Positions 1 to 10,146 of a stretch of DNA of 64,000 bases are shown here, in pieces; within the stretch, counting starts at the first letter, position 1; each line of letters opens with the position of its first letter. Under the pieces are notes generated by a model, which saw nothing but the letters and a program-made list of their open reading frames with translations, was not told the DNA's origin and made no database searches. The DNA is from Cololabis saira (lineage: Eukaryota; Chordata; Actinopteri; Beloniformes; Belonidae). The stretch lies in NCBI RefSeq assembly GCF_033807715.1, contig NC_084606.1, positions 38,770,478 to 38,834,477 on the forward strand. Direction: 5' to 3'. The translations under genes and the position numbers were made by a program.

Positions 1-426
1 TTTTTTTATTTTGTCAGTAAGTATGTTGGACTACTAATTTATGACGAAGTCTCTCTAAAAAACGTGACAGGAAAAAGGTGCAGAGCGTATGAGTTTGTAG
101 GGCGCATTATCTCGCTGAAACAACTTAATAAAACCAAGTTGAACTTAGTGTTTTTCAACATCGTCATATTATATTGTTTAACCAAAAATAGATACATTAC
201 CTCTTCTCTATCCATCCTGCAAACGACTGCTGAAAACAGAAAAGTAGTTTTGAAAGTCCGTCCCGTCTTCTCTCATCAAAACAAATGCAGCGGCGGGGAC
301 GGGGGTTTTCCGGCAGTACACGCTGGTGCTCATGGGAAATGGAGTGTTCTTTCTGGTAAAGCACTACCGATTTTTGTCCAAAGGAGGCGCCAAACTCAAC
401 AAAGCTGAAAGTTACGTTGTGCTGCT
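1..426. mobile_element. Right part of a TTAA-target DNA transposon (cut by window edge)
   Basis: This is the same sequence, about 90% alike by eye, as the right end of the complete element at 52074-53150. It shares the internal motif GTATGTTGGACTACTAATTT and the terminal repeat AGTTACGTTGTGCTGCT, and ends in TTAA at 427-430. The left end lies outside the window. No intact ORF is seen. Kolobok and piggyBac elements use TTAA targets; which one applies here cannot be decided without a transposase. Confidence 0.75.
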
Positions 427-688
427 TTAAGTATTTGTATGAACAGCTCCAGTGTCGCCCCCTACTGTTAGGAATATTGAATTGTACCTGGTGACTCGTG
501 AGAGGAAAAACAGGTTTAACTGAAAGTTCATTTGGACATTTTTGACAGGACTGAACGGAGCTGAGACGCTGTTTCAGAGTGGAGGTTATGAACTAAAAAC
601 CAGAAATAAAAGGACTTATATTTGTGATTCAGAGGGGCATTTGACTGGTGAGTCTACCGATTGAAGGATACTTCAAAGATTTGAAGAA

Positions 689-2110
689 ATGGATGAGAAA
701 ACTCTTAAAGATTTCCTGAGCTGCCACGTTTGTTTAGAGACGTTGAAAGATCCGGTGTCTCTGAGCTGCAGCCACAACTTCTGTTCAAGCTGCCTGAAAA
801 AGTTCTGGGAAGAAGCTAAAAACAGAAACTGTCCCATTTGTAAAAGAAAATCTTCCAAAGAGGATCTTGGTGTGAACTTTTCACTGAAGGAACTTGCCGA
901 CTCTTTTGCTGGAAAACAGACAGGTGGATCATCTGAGACTGGAAAAGAAGAAAAGAGGCTGGAGGTTTGTAAGAAACACCCAGGAATACCTCAACTGTTC
1001 TGTATAGACGAACAGAGAGCTGTGTGTCCTGTCTGTGAGTTTTCTCTGCACCAGAACCACAAAGTGGTTCCTGTAGAAGAAGCAGTCGGTGAGCTGAAGG
1101 AGCTGCTGAAATCTGACTTAAAGTCTCTGCAGGAAAAGAGGAACAAATACCAACAAGTGGAGAAAACATATAAAGATGTGGTTCAACACTCGGAGAAGCA
1201 GCTGCTGTCCACAGAGAAGCAGATCAGAGCAGAGTTCAACAAACTCCAGCAGTTCCTGAAGGAGGAAGAGGAGTCCAGACTGGCAGCTCTGAGGGAGGAA
1301 GAGGAGCAGAAGGGGAGGAGAATCAGCGGGGAGAGGAAGAGGATCCAGGAGCAGATCTCCTCTCTGTCAGACAGCATCTCTGCTGTGGAAGAAGAGCTGC
1401 AGAAAGACAACATGTCGTTCCTCAGCAGGTTTAAACCCACCCGGGACAGAGCCAGAGAGCAGAGCTCAGTGTCAGATCCACCGCTGCTCTCAGGAGCTCT
1501 GATAAACGAGGCCAAACACCTGGGAAACCTGGCCTTCAGAGTCTGGGAGAAGATGGGGGACCAGGTCCACTTCAGCCCGCTGGTTCTGGACCCAAACACT
1601 GCAGCCCACTCTCTCTATCTGTCTGCTGATCTGACCAGTGTGAGGAATGGAGGTACAAACCAGCAGCTTCCTGATAATCCAGAGAGAAACGTCAAGTATG
1701 CCAATGTTTTTGGTTGTGAGGGTTTGACCTCAGGGAAACACAGCTGGGAGGTGGAGGTGGGAGATCATCCTCTCTGGTATGTTGGTTTGGTTAAAGAGTC
1801 ATATGACAGGAAGGGAGAGACGTTAGCTTCACCTGAATATGGAATCTGGTGTTTCTGTCATGGTGATGGAAAATACACCAATGGTGATGGTGAGATCGTC
1901 ACGGTGGAGACGAGTCTCCGGAGGATCAGAGTCCAGCTGGACTATCACGGGGGGACGGTTTCCTTCTACAACGCTGAAGACATGACACACATCTGCACTC
2001 ACAGTGACACTTTCACTGAGAAACTCTTCCCTTATTTCAGTCTGGGAAAGTCTGGTGATGCAAAAACTTCTGAGGTCAGAATCTGTCAGACAAAGAATAG
2101 ATTAACCTGA
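689..2110 (+). CDS. TRIM35/NF7-like E3 ubiquitin ligase (RING, B-box, coiled coil, PRY-SPRY)
   Basis: A 473-residue protein in a single coding exon. The RING finger is at residues 12-51, with metal ligands C12, C15, C27, H29, C32, C35, C48 and C51. A B-box2 lies at about 94-124 (CKKH, then C105, CPVC, and H121/H124). A Glu/Lys-rich coiled coil covers about 130-240. A PRY-SPRY (B30.2) domain runs from about 290 to the end, with the usual LDPNTAAHSLYLS, SGKHSWEVEVG and WYVG blocks. This order and length fit the fish TRIM35/NF7/zinc-binding-protein-A33 group, cytosolic RING E3 ligases that form dimers through the coiled coil and bind targets through SPRY. The ATG at 689 is used because the RING starts 11 residues later. 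All zinc ligands are present, so it looks functional. No clear AATAAA is seen close to the stop. The family is large in fish and often linked to innate immunity; the exact orthologue and target are not known. Confidence 0.9.
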   Translation: MDEKTLKDFLSCHVCLETLKDPVSLSCSHNFCSSCLKKFWEEAKNRNCPICKRKSSKEDLGVNFSLKELADSFAGKQTGGSSETGKEEKRLEVCKKHPGIPQLFCIDEQRAVCPVCEFSLHQNHKVVPVEEAVGELKELLKSDLKSLQEKRNKYQQVEKTYKDVVQHSEKQLLSTEKQIRAEFNKLQQFLKEEEESRLAALREEEEQKGRRISGERKRIQEQISSLSDSISAVEEELQKDNMSFLSRFKPTRDRAREQSSVSDPPLLSGALINEAKHLGNLAFRVWEKMGDQVHFSPLVLDPNTAAHSLYLSADLTSVRNGGTNQQLPDNPERNVKYANVFGCEGLTSGKHSWEVEVGDHPLWYVGLVKESYDRKGETLASPEYGIWCFCHGDGKYTNGDGEIVTVETSLRRIRVQLDYHGGTVSFYNAEDMTHICTHSDTFTEKLFPYFSLGKSGDAKTSEVRICQTKNRLT

Positions 2111-2460
2111 GATAAAGAAAATATATTTATGTTTCTTTAATGTTTTGATGGAATAACTTTTCCAAGATCAGGATTATTTTAAGTAAAAAAGTTCACATGT
2201 GAAAACAAACAAATCTCAAAACATTGAAAATACGACACATTTAAATATTATTGTAAAACATTCAGCGTATTTGTTCTGCGTTGAATACGATAAAAAAATA
2301 TAAAAGTCTATGAAGTTGTGATTCATTTTATCCAAGTTTGTATTCATGTTATACAGTAAATGTGCTGGAACAACCTGATCTCACAAAAATCCGTGAAATG
2401 CCCACGACCTCTCACCACTATTTTCCGTGGTATATACACGGAAAATTGTATAATTCCGTG

Positions 2461-2785
2461 TGAGCACCACGGATATTGTACCATGCAAAGTTGTCCTGAT
2501 ATATACACGGATTATGACATTATTATTATGTATATATTATTCTTTGTTATAGTGGCTAAATTATGCGTTTTTGTTTATTACTGTTTGTTACTGTCAGTTT
2601 GTAAAAGCATGTTTTTAACGCTGTTTTAGCAGTGTTTTATTGAGGTTTTAATGGGAGCACCACAGATATTGTACAATGCGAATCAATGGATACCATTGTC
2701 GTGATCTATACACGGATTATGACATTATTATCATTTATATATTATTCTTTGTTATAGTGGCTAAATTATGAGTTTTTGTCGCGTA
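2461..2785 (+). repeat. Diverged direct duplication (two units, about 190-207 bp apart)
   Basis: A block with GAGCACCACGGATATTGTAC followed by TATACACGGATTATGACATT and a run ending near GTTATAGTGGCTAAATTATG occurs at about 2463-2570 and again at about 2652-2780. The two copies differ by substitutions and small indels. No gene is seen between the TRIM stop and the tRNA genes. Confidence 0.7.
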
Positions 2786-2799
2786 AGGTACTGTTTGTA

Positions 2800-2825
2800 C
2801 CCCCCCCCCCCCCCCCCCCCCCCCC
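2800..2825. repeat. Poly-C tract (26 C) followed by a short CA run
   Basis: An uninterrupted run of 26 C is followed by ACACACACAC. Runs like this are often mis-assembled or length-variable. Confidence 0.9.
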
Positions 2826-3162
2826 ACACACACACTAGTCACACCCACACGGATGACTGGAACTTTTTGCATTATATAATTCTGTCCCTGTTTACGTATG
2901 TGAGCCATCAGACTTTATTTGAAGTGTTGTTTTAACAACTGCTTGACACTGGTGTAAATAAATTTCTGATTGAAAGAAGTCGTCCTTATCTATTTTACAC
3001 ATATTCTTGTCACAATGGCTGTTTGACAGAGCTAGAGCCGAACTAATTCCCTTCAATCGTTATTCTGTAAGTGATAATAGTAAGATTTGCTATACTGCAG
3101 AATAATATCTATTTTTGAGACTTATTTTCGCTGTGAAAGTTATCATTTTTCCTGGTTAAATC

Positions 3163-3475
3163 CAGGCGGTGCCCCACGAGAATTATATCATTTTGATAAT
3201 TCAATTTGATAAACAGTCTTCTTTATTAATTATTAATAATTGTTGAATAAAATTATTAATAACTCTTGATAACTGGAACAGCGCCATCTGTGTTGCACAA
3301 CAATCCAGAGTTTGATAAGTTCCCAGAGGACGTTAGCTGGTGTTGTGCAATAAAGGGAGTGCTGGTTCAGTTATTACAGAGTTATTAATAATTATCTTGC
3401 AATAGTTTTTAATAATGAAAATGACATATCAAATTGAATCATCAAAATGAATAAATCAAAATGGGGCACCACCTG
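3163..3475. mobile_element. MITE of 313 bp with terminal and internal inverted repeats
   Basis: The ends CAGGCGGTGCCCCA and TGGGGCACCACCTG are inverted repeats that extend inward through ATTCAATTTGAT. A second inner pair (TGTTGCACAACAA with TTGTTGTGCAATA) brackets the centre, so the element can fold as nested hairpins. No ORF. No target duplication was recognised and the superfamily is not assigned. Confidence 0.75.
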
Positions 3476-3719
3476 ACTTATCAGGAAATAATAATAAACA
3501 GCACAATCAGTCTTAATGTAGCTGTTATTCTATGCATGCCAGACTGTTGCCAGGGTTGGTGCTATAGAATAACAGTGAAGGAAGTCGTCACTACACCACT
3601 ACCAAAGACCTCTTTGCTTTGTTTCTGTCTCTCCTCCATTTTATTTAATAGGTTGAGATGAATCTTGAAAGTGATCAGGTTGTTTCTTTATAGTCAGGAA
3701 ATGTGGTCATCAGATAACA

Positions 3720-3792
3720 CACCTGAACAGGGACTTGAACCCTGGACCCTCAGATTAAAAGTCTGATGCTCTACCAGCTGAGCTACTCAGGT
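3720..3792 (-). tRNA. tRNA-Lys (anticodon UUU)
   Basis: On the minus strand this folds as a normal 73-nt cloverleaf. The acceptor stem is ACCTGAG with TTCAGGT, the D stem GCTC/GAGC, the anticodon stem TCAGA/TCTGA around loop CTTTTAA (anticodon TTT), and the T stem CAGGG/CCCTG around TTCAAGT. The A box (TAGCTCAGCTGG) and B box (GGTTCAAGTCC) are intact. There is no intron and no encoded CCA. The acceptor stem begins with A instead of the usual G of vertebrate tRNA-Lys but is fully paired. No strong T-run terminator follows at once. Confidence 0.93.
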
Positions 3793-4162
3793 CACAATTG
3801 GAATGTTTTCTTTCTACTTTTCTTCATGTTTTTACAAATATAATCCATTTCAGAGGTTTTGAAAAGTCCTGGAGGAACTTTCATTGGTTGTTCCTCTTAA
3901 ACATGACAGGAAATGCTGCTCATTCTGCTTTAAACTTTGCAGGTTTTTCTTCCATTTAAGTCTTTCTGTCTGGCAACGCCTTATTATTCTGCTTAAAAGT
4001 GGCTCATTTTCATTTTTCTGGATATCCCCAATTCAACATTGGGAAATCATTTCCATGAGTAAATAAGAGAAATAGCGTGAGGTTCAAACAGTGTAAACAC
4101 ATATGTTCTTACCCTGACCTTATGAGATTTTAAGTTTTTAAGGACCTCATTAAATATGAATG

Positions 4163-4235
4163 ATGTATGTATTGTAGTGGTTATAGTGTCTGTCTCACAT
4201 GCAAAATGTCCCTGGTCTGAGTCTAAACTCCTGGA
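4163..4235 (+). pseudogene. Degenerate tRNA-Val(CAC)-like sequence
   Basis: TGTAGTGGTTAT matches the A-box region of tRNA-Val. CTGTCTCACATGCAAAA matches its anticodon arm with CAC, and GGTCCCTGGTCTGAGTC resembles its B-box region. The acceptor stem does not pair and the B box is damaged, so this is a tRNA pseudogene or a tRNA-derived SINE remnant. It lies between tRNA-Lys and tRNA-Asp. Confidence 0.6.
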
Positions 4236-4289
4236 TCAGGACTGACCAGTGAACAGAACATCCCCAACTTCATCAATTAAAGCTTTTTC

Positions 4290-4983
4290 AGCAGACAGTA
4301 CAGTATCTAAAGTGTTAGAGTCAGTAGTCATAGTTGCAGCTATAGAACAAGACTATAATAGTTAGTGTCAAACATAGCTTGGTGGTAGATATGCTGCTAT
4401 AGGCTTATGCTGCAGGGGGCACCGACATGATCCACTGGGCGGTGCCTCTCACCCTTCTTCTCCTCTCCTTTTCCCTGCCTCTCTTCTCCATTACCATTTT
4501 TATTTATTATAAATATCTCATAGCTATCATTTTTGTCCATCGTTCCTGTAGTTTCTTGTGCCGGCCCCCCTTTTTTCTCTTTTGTGCATGTTTGCAGGCC
4601 GGAGCCTCGGGAGCTGCGTTCTGGCCTGTGTTCCCGCCCCCCCTCCCCCGTCCCCGGTCATCCCGTTGCTGCTTCCACCTGCCTACAGCCTGCTGCTGAC
4701 GTCCCTGACCCCCCAGTCTGGCCTTCGGCAGGAGGGTCCCCCCTTATGATCCAGGTCCTGCTCAAGGTTTCTTCCTCCTAAAGGGGAGTTTTTCTTGCCA
4801 CTGTTTGGCTTAAGGTTTTTCTCCCACTATGGAAGTTTTTACCTGCCATTGTTTATGTAATAATTGCTCGGGGGTTTATGTTTATGTTTATGTTCATGTT
4901 CTGGATCTCTGGAAAGCGTCTACAGACAACATCTGTTGTATTAGACGTTATATAAATAAAATTGAAGTGAATTGAATTGAGAC
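4290..4983 (+). repeat. 3' end of an L2/Maui-like LINE (plus orientation)
   Basis: A 3'-UTR type sequence that recurs at 24988-25297 (-), 42400-42838 (+), 45726-46180 (-, upstream part) and 59662-60398 (-). It ends in the signature GTTATATAAATAAAATTGAA and short ATTGA repeats, as in vertebrate L2-clade 3' tails. The link to L2 coding sequence comes from the 45.5-47.9 kb copy, where the same UTR is next to L2-like RT and endonuclease remnants. No coding sequence remains here. Confidence 0.75.
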
Positions 4984-5069
4984 AAACTGCAACTGCTGAT
5001 AGTGTGTGGAAGAGTCGTCCTCTTCACCATTGTATCAGTCATGTATGTCCATTGTACCAAATAGCTGGT

Positions 5070-5141
5070 CTCCCCGTCGGGGAATGGAACCCCGGTCTTC
5101 TGCGTGACAGGCAGAGATACTGTCCACTATACTAACGAGGA
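5070..5141 (-). tRNA. tRNA-Asp (anticodon GUC), possibly decayed
   Basis: The minus strand gives a 72-nt cloverleaf with acceptor TCCTCGT/ACGGGGA, anticodon stem TCTGC/GCAGA around CTGTCAC (anticodon GTC), and T stem CGGGG/CCCCG. The anticodon stem differs from the usual CCCGC/GCGGG but the changes are paired. The T-loop is TTCCATT instead of TTCGATT, which puts C at position 57 where a purine is expected and spoils the B box. It may therefore be weakly transcribed or a recent pseudogene. Confidence 0.78.
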
Positions 5142-5467
5142 CACTGACAGGTCACTTTCACAGCTCGCAGGGAATCACACGCTGCCATCTAAAGGATTGA
5201 AACCTTGAGATGCCTGATTTTGAGTCTTTATTAGGGATCAACGTAAAACAGACCAGAGTGTCTACAATAAAAGAGTGTGAATGCGTGAATAAGAAATAGT
5301 TTAAATCGCTTTGCAGAGCATATAAGCGGGTAAACTAAATATATAAACTATCTAACCCTGGAATGTCATCAAAGACATGTGATGTCATTGATGTTACCAG
5401 TCTCACCCAGTAAAATCCATATCAGTGACCAGAACAGTAGTGGAGGTGATTCCTTTCTGTTCGCCTT

Positions 5468-5735
5468 TGTGATGTATTTATATCGGTTTTAACTGTTTGA
5501 ACAGAGGGGAGAGAGAAGAGTCTTCTTTCTAGTTTTACGTCTGCTTTATTGAAGGCCGTCAATCAACTGACTCACATACAGCATGCGCCCCCTGCTGTCC
5601 TGGAGGGAGCTTTTAAAGCTCAAGGGAGCTCTCTCAGTGCCTTATTAATTCAAAACAGTAACAGTCAAACTTGTTCTATAATGTAACTCAAATTTAGCAT
5701 TTTCTGTCCTTTTTTTATTATCTAATTTCCCCTTT
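5468..5735 (-). repeat. 3' LTR of the gypsy element (approximate upper boundary)
   Basis: Homologous to 8993-9145 over its first 140 bp or so, then divergent. A purine-rich AAAAAGGGGAAAT on the minus strand at about 5728-5740 could be the polypurine tract that marks its 5' side. Confidence 0.6.
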
Positions 5736-5964
5736 TTAGGTAACCAAAAAAAACATTATTTTTAATCATCCTCTCCAAATACTTAACTAAGGATGAAATA
5801 GCAACACCATTATAATAGAATAAAACATTTCTAAGCTACAGGGTGGAATAGGAAGAGGGATTATTCTGCCCCGTCTTGCTTCCTTCCAACTAACTAAAAG
5901 GTTAACTTAACAACAGGTTTCACAACACGTCCTGAACGTGTCATCTTGACTCTTGGTGTCTGTG

Positions 5965-6378
5965 TCACAACAGTCTCTGTTTCGGTACAGGCAGGGCCAG
6001 GAAATTCCTGTGTGGTAACACTGCTGCCTGGGGGGAGGAAGTTGTTCCTGGTGGAGCTTCTGTAACTTCCTTGTTAAAAATCTGCAAGTGCCGGCGGTTT
6101 CTTCTGATGGTGTCCCCGCCTGGCGTTTTCACAACAAACGACCGTGGTGCCGTACCTGTCGCGTGGATGACCCAGTCCCACTCCATCCCTTCTCGATGTC
6201 GGTCTTGAGACGTACCCTGTCGCCCACCTTCACAGCATGAAGTGGTTTTGCTGAATATCTCCTGTTGTAGGTGCTTTCATATGCTTTTTTGGCTTTGGCG
6301 TTGTTCTGCTTCACTGTAGACAGATCGGGCCAAGCTGGTCTCAGCAAGTGGTTCAGCTTGGGAACGGTGGTCCTTAAG
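5965..6378 (-). pseudogene. Gypsy integrase C-terminal fragment
   Basis: Two overlapping minus-strand frames together show the integrase C-terminal pattern: LRPAWPDLS, then AKKAYESTYNRRYS, VKVGDRVRLK, and RRNRRHLQI. A frameshift near 6150 separates the two parts. The integrase catalytic core is absent, and homology stops at about 6378 where inserted sequence starts. Confidence 0.8.
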
Positions 6379-7555
6379 GCCCTGACACACCAAGCCGATT
6401 TTCGGCCGTCGGGCCGTCGGTGCGCGTCTGTCGGCATAGTTTCCCCGGTGTGTCCCACACGTTGCCACAGCTCGGCTCCCGTCGGGAGCTTTTCAGCCGA
6501 TTCGACATGTTGAATCGGCGTCGGGATGTCGGTCAACAGCTCACTCTGTGATTGGCTGTTCCCAGAATTTCCCAGAATGCTTTTCGTCGTCATTTGCAGA
6601 CTGAATAAAAAAAAAAAAACATGGCGGACATTTCTTATTTTTTAGTGAATAAAATCAATATTTTTAGTTAGTTTCTGCATAAAAATGCATTTTGATTACA
6701 TTTCTAGCGAGAAATATATATTTTACTTCAATAATATTCACTCAGTGAATCTGGGCTGATCTGGCGTCATTAAATTAAATAAGATGTTCTTGCCTATTTG
6801 ACGCGAAGTCTGCGCCTCCCGTTTCGTCAAAGTCCCGGGCCAGTCCCCTCAGCCTCTGGTCTGTCATCAACGGTGGACCCAGCACCAAAGCCGGTTTTAG
6901 GGGGCGGCAGGGGTGGGCTATGCTCACCGGCGTCTCCATCCCGGCGGCGGCGAGAGCGGAGAGCGGAGAGCGCCGGTGGCGGTGCGCTGCAGGCTGCGTA
7001 GCCGTGGCTGGCCCGGGACTTTGACGAAACGGGAGGCGCAGACTTTGCGTCAAATAGGCAAGAACATCTTTATTTAATTTAATGACGGCAGATCTGGCTG
7101 GGGTTTTTATTGTAGCATCGGCTATCTGCTAGTTGAAACGTGTGGTCTGTTAGTCTATCTGAGTTTTATGGTGTTTTTATAGTTCATGCTTTATGGTGCT
7201 GCACTTTTTTTTTTTTTTTTTTTACTTTTTTGTCGGTGCGCCGTCACCTTAATGTTTAGCTGTGTTTTCATCTGTGTTTCTGGTGCGCCGTCACCTGTTT
7301 AGCTGTGTTTTCATCTGTTTCTGGGTGTCAAAACAGTGGACGGGGGCTAGCAGGTGCCACCGTCTGACGTCACTACCCAGAATGTAAACAACAATGGCGA
7401 CCTACGAGTTAAATTATATTTTCAAATTTTATAAAAACGAAGACATCAAAAAGGTTTTTTATATCACATTGTTATAATTGATACCAACATTTATCTTTTA
7501 AGACCTACATGTCTTAATAGCCAGGGTTCCTTTTAAAATTATCGTTTAGTTAGGT
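6379..7555. repeat. Foreign sequence inside the gypsy element, with a large inverted repeat
   Basis: This block replaces gypsy pol. It starts with GGCCCTGACACACCAAGCCGA, a transposon-like end. It contains a long inverted repeat (arms 6758-6843 and 7008-7094, about 86 bp each, GC-rich 164-bp loop). It also holds a roughly 45-bp direct duplication at about 7234-7320 (GGTGCGCCGTCACCT and GTTTAGCTGTGTTTTCATCT). No credible gene is seen. Confidence 0.65.
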
Positions 7556-7711
7556 GAGTCCTACACAAATCCTCACTTTCCCAGACGGTATGATCACTGG
7601 TACCATAGGCGCAACCCATTCTGTGGGCTCCGTCACGCGCTCTATTATGCCATTCTTCTCCATCCGCTTTAACTCCTCTTCAACTTGTGGCAAAATTGGA
7701 ATGGGTATGCG
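7555..7711 (-). pseudogene. Gypsy reverse transcriptase N-terminal fragment
   Basis: Downstream of the protease on the minus strand the frame continues after one in-frame TAG (at about 7711) with RIPIPILPQVEEELKRM and EWVAPMVPV, which are typical of the start of a gypsy RT. It stops at the foreign block. Confidence 0.75.
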
Positions 7712-8276
7712 CTAGGGTGCTGCAACACAGTATGGCACTGCATTTTCTTTAAGGACTATTTTCACAGGATCACCCTTAAGCAGTCCTAACTCTCCATACA
7801 CATTCACTTCTCCGACATGCTGTATTAAGCCCAGGTAAGTTACAACTGATCTGCTCAACAAATTGTCACATGTAGACTTAGCAACTATCACTCTGAAGTA
7901 GCAGTCTTTAATTTTACTTCCTTCAGATACCTGAATAGTGGCCAAAAACTCTCCTTTATGGTCCACTTTCCCTCCTGGACTTTTGATTTTTGTCGTCACA
8001 GGTCTCAGCTTTGGTTTTTCACGGAGGCGGCTGAATGTTGTTTCATTTATTATTGTGGTGTCTGCACCGGAATCAATTTTAAAGTTGACTGCAGTCCTGC
8101 ATATCTCCAGTGTAGTACGCCATGGCGGCTCTGTATCCGTGATGACTTCATCCACTGTTGCTCCGCTCTCATTAGCAGTTTCATTTATGGAGCCCAGGAA
8201 TAAGCTGTCAATTTCCTCTGTCACTTCTTGGACTTGTCTGGTCCTGCATTTTACTGCAAAATGGCCTATTTTGTGA
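7712..8276 (-). pseudogene. Gypsy aspartic protease region with Gag zinc knuckle upstream
   Basis: An open stretch carries the retropepsin active site DSGADTT at about 8050-8075 and following conserved blocks (LLSRSVVTYLGLI). Just upstream, at about 8255-8345, is the CCHC knuckle region that ends Gag. Protease residues look intact, but the polyprotein is broken on both sides. Confidence 0.82.
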
Positions 8277-8943
8277 CATTTGTTACATTCTTTATCCTTT
8301 GCTGGACACTGGTCTCTCTTATGAATGCGTCAACACCTGCCACATCTTTGTCTGTTATTTACTTTATGCCCAGCCGTGGCCCCTGAGGCTTTGCTCTTCC
8401 ACTTACTTCTGTAAGGCTTTTTCTTCACTTCATCAGCGTGTCCTGCTGCACCCGTCTCACTGTTCTGGAATTTTACTAACTCCGAATGTCTGGCCATATC
8501 TCCGGCTTTCTTTAATGTGAGATCGCTGGTCATCCGTAGTTTGAGTGAAAGATCTTTGTCTTTAATCCCTATGACAAGCCTGTCACGTATCTCTTCCTCC
8601 TTCTCTCCAAAGTCACAGTGAGCAGCTAGCTCATACAGATGCCTTATGTACTGTTCAACAGTCTCATCTGCACCCTGGACCCGCGAGTGGAAATCTGCTC
8701 GCTCGAAAATCAAACAGTCCCAATACATCGTCATAATCTTCATCTTCTTCTTCCTCCAAGCCGAAGGATTTATATACTTGTTCCGCATCTGGGCCCATGG
8801 CATATTAATGCACACACTTGGACGTCGGCTGGCTCTTTACTGAGCTTCGTCGCGACCCGGTACCTCGAGAAGCGCTGTTTCCAGTCCGGCCAGTCCCCCG
8901 GTTTAGCGAATTTGAACTGCTCTGGCGCCGAAAACGTTGCCAT
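8277..8943 (-). pseudogene. Gypsy gag remnant
   Basis: The likely Gag start is the minus-strand ATG at 8943, 36 bases from the primer-binding site. The reading frame changes several times around 8720-8810. Downstream there is a clear capsid-like stretch (FHSRVQGADETVEQYIRHL, then EEEIRDRLVIGI) and a basic region before the zinc knuckle. Frameshifts make it non-functional. Confidence 0.78.
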
Positions 8944-8978
8944 CTTCCATAGGTTTTAATTTCTCTTCTGTGTGCGAT

Positions 8979-8992
8979 CACTTCTGACACCA
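8979..8992 (-). other. Primer-binding site complementary to tRNA-Leu 3' end
   Basis: The minus strand reads TGGTGTCAGAAGTG directly after the 5' LTR. It is complementary to the 3' end of a vertebrate tRNA-Leu (CACTTCTGACA plus CCA). Its position fixes the element's orientation and the LTR edge at 8993. Confidence 0.8.
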
Positions 8993-9160
8993 TGTGATGT
9001 GTTTATATCGGTTTTAACTGTTTGAACAGACGGGAGAGACGCCGAGTCTTCTTTCTAGTTTACGTCTGCTTTATTGAAGGCCGTCAATCAACTGAACTCA
9101 CACACAGCATGCGCCCCTGCTGTCCAGGCGGGAGCACAGCTACAACTCACACACAAACTG
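8993..9160 (-). repeat. 5' LTR of the gypsy element (upper boundary uncertain)
   Basis: Matches the 5468 copy over about 140 bp, including the AATAAA-containing region. The outer part differs from the other LTR, so one LTR has been truncated or rearranged. Confidence 0.65.
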
Positions 9161-10034
9161 GCTCACGCCACAATAACGATATTATAGCTGCATTTTTTTA
9201 ACAACCTTGAATGTGGAACATATGACTGGAAAAAATGGTCTTTTATTTGAAAGACACAAAATACAAAACAATGATGTGCGTTTGCCCTATTGTTCCAGTT
9301 TGTAATGCTTTATAATTGTTTAAGTTTTAAAGAGAAAGCCAGGCCAACCATTTTCCACAAACTGAACTAAAAGTAAATGTCAGGTTTGCATTATGCATCT
9401 TCAGTTTCATACAAGTACAAATATTTTGCCACAAACTGAATAGTTTCTCTCATGTATGATTTGACTTTTTTCTTTTCCAGAAATGTAACAACTAAAATTA
9501 AATAAATAAATAAAAGTAAATAAATACATACATTTTACATCATAAAAAAGATTGATTCATGCTCACCTTATAAGTGTAAGAGGAGATTTATTTTTGTTAA
9601 GAAGGTTATTTTGGTAATTCAGGGTTCATTCTTTTATAAATATATCTTTATATTCTGATGTAAAATCAGGGACTATAATGACACTAGTCAGTTTATCTGT
9701 AGTGATTAGTCTGTTTTAGATTGGGCGGAGTGATACGCCACAGTACGGCACTAGGTGCTGTGTTGATGTTCTAAAATCCTACACTGTTGAGGGACATTAA
9801 AGTACACTGGAACTCAGCAGAAGTTTCCCCGTGTTTATCCTACTCACCACCCCAAAAAGGTTTAATTTAATAAGGTAAGGCTTAACTCTACACCAGCCTT
9901 ACATAAGTAAAAGTTCAGAGCTCAAAACCCTGCAAGAGTCCCGTGATCGGGACCAAAACGGTACTAGTTTCTTCTGAGCAGAGCAAGATTTTGGTCCGCG
10001 GGTCGAGGCGTGGTCGGCACCAATACACTGCACG
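9161..10034. other. AT-rich stretch, no gene seen
   Basis: Contains a short AAAT-rich run at about 9495-9530. No ORF, RNA gene or recognised repeat end is seen. Confidence 0.5.
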
Positions 10035-10146
10035 TTTCTAGTCAACACAATAGCCCAATATCGCGATACACTTTGTCACCTCCACGACACGTATCGTGAC
10101 GTTTTTGTATCGCGAAATTTCGTGGCACGATATATTGTTACACCCC
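10035..10146. repeat. hAT-like terminal fragment (ends in ...TTACACCCCT)
   Basis: Has the repeated TATCG/CGATA pattern and the end GATATATTGTTACACCCCT typical of fish DNA-element termini that begin AGGGGTGTAACGATA. Only one end is present. Confidence 0.5.

Larger units (their letters stand above)
5468..9160 (-). mobile_element. Ty3/gypsy LTR retrotransposon, internally deleted and decayed
   Basis: Two LTR-like copies in the same orientation (5468 onward and 8993 onward) share TTTATATCGGTTTTAACTG, the AATAAAGCAG region and CAGCATGCGC. Between them, on the minus strand, lie gag, an aspartic protease, the first part of RT, and the C-terminal part of integrase. Most of RT, RNase H and the integrase core is missing and replaced by unrelated sequence at about 6379-7555. 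Frameshifts and stops make it non-functional. Confidence 0.88.
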
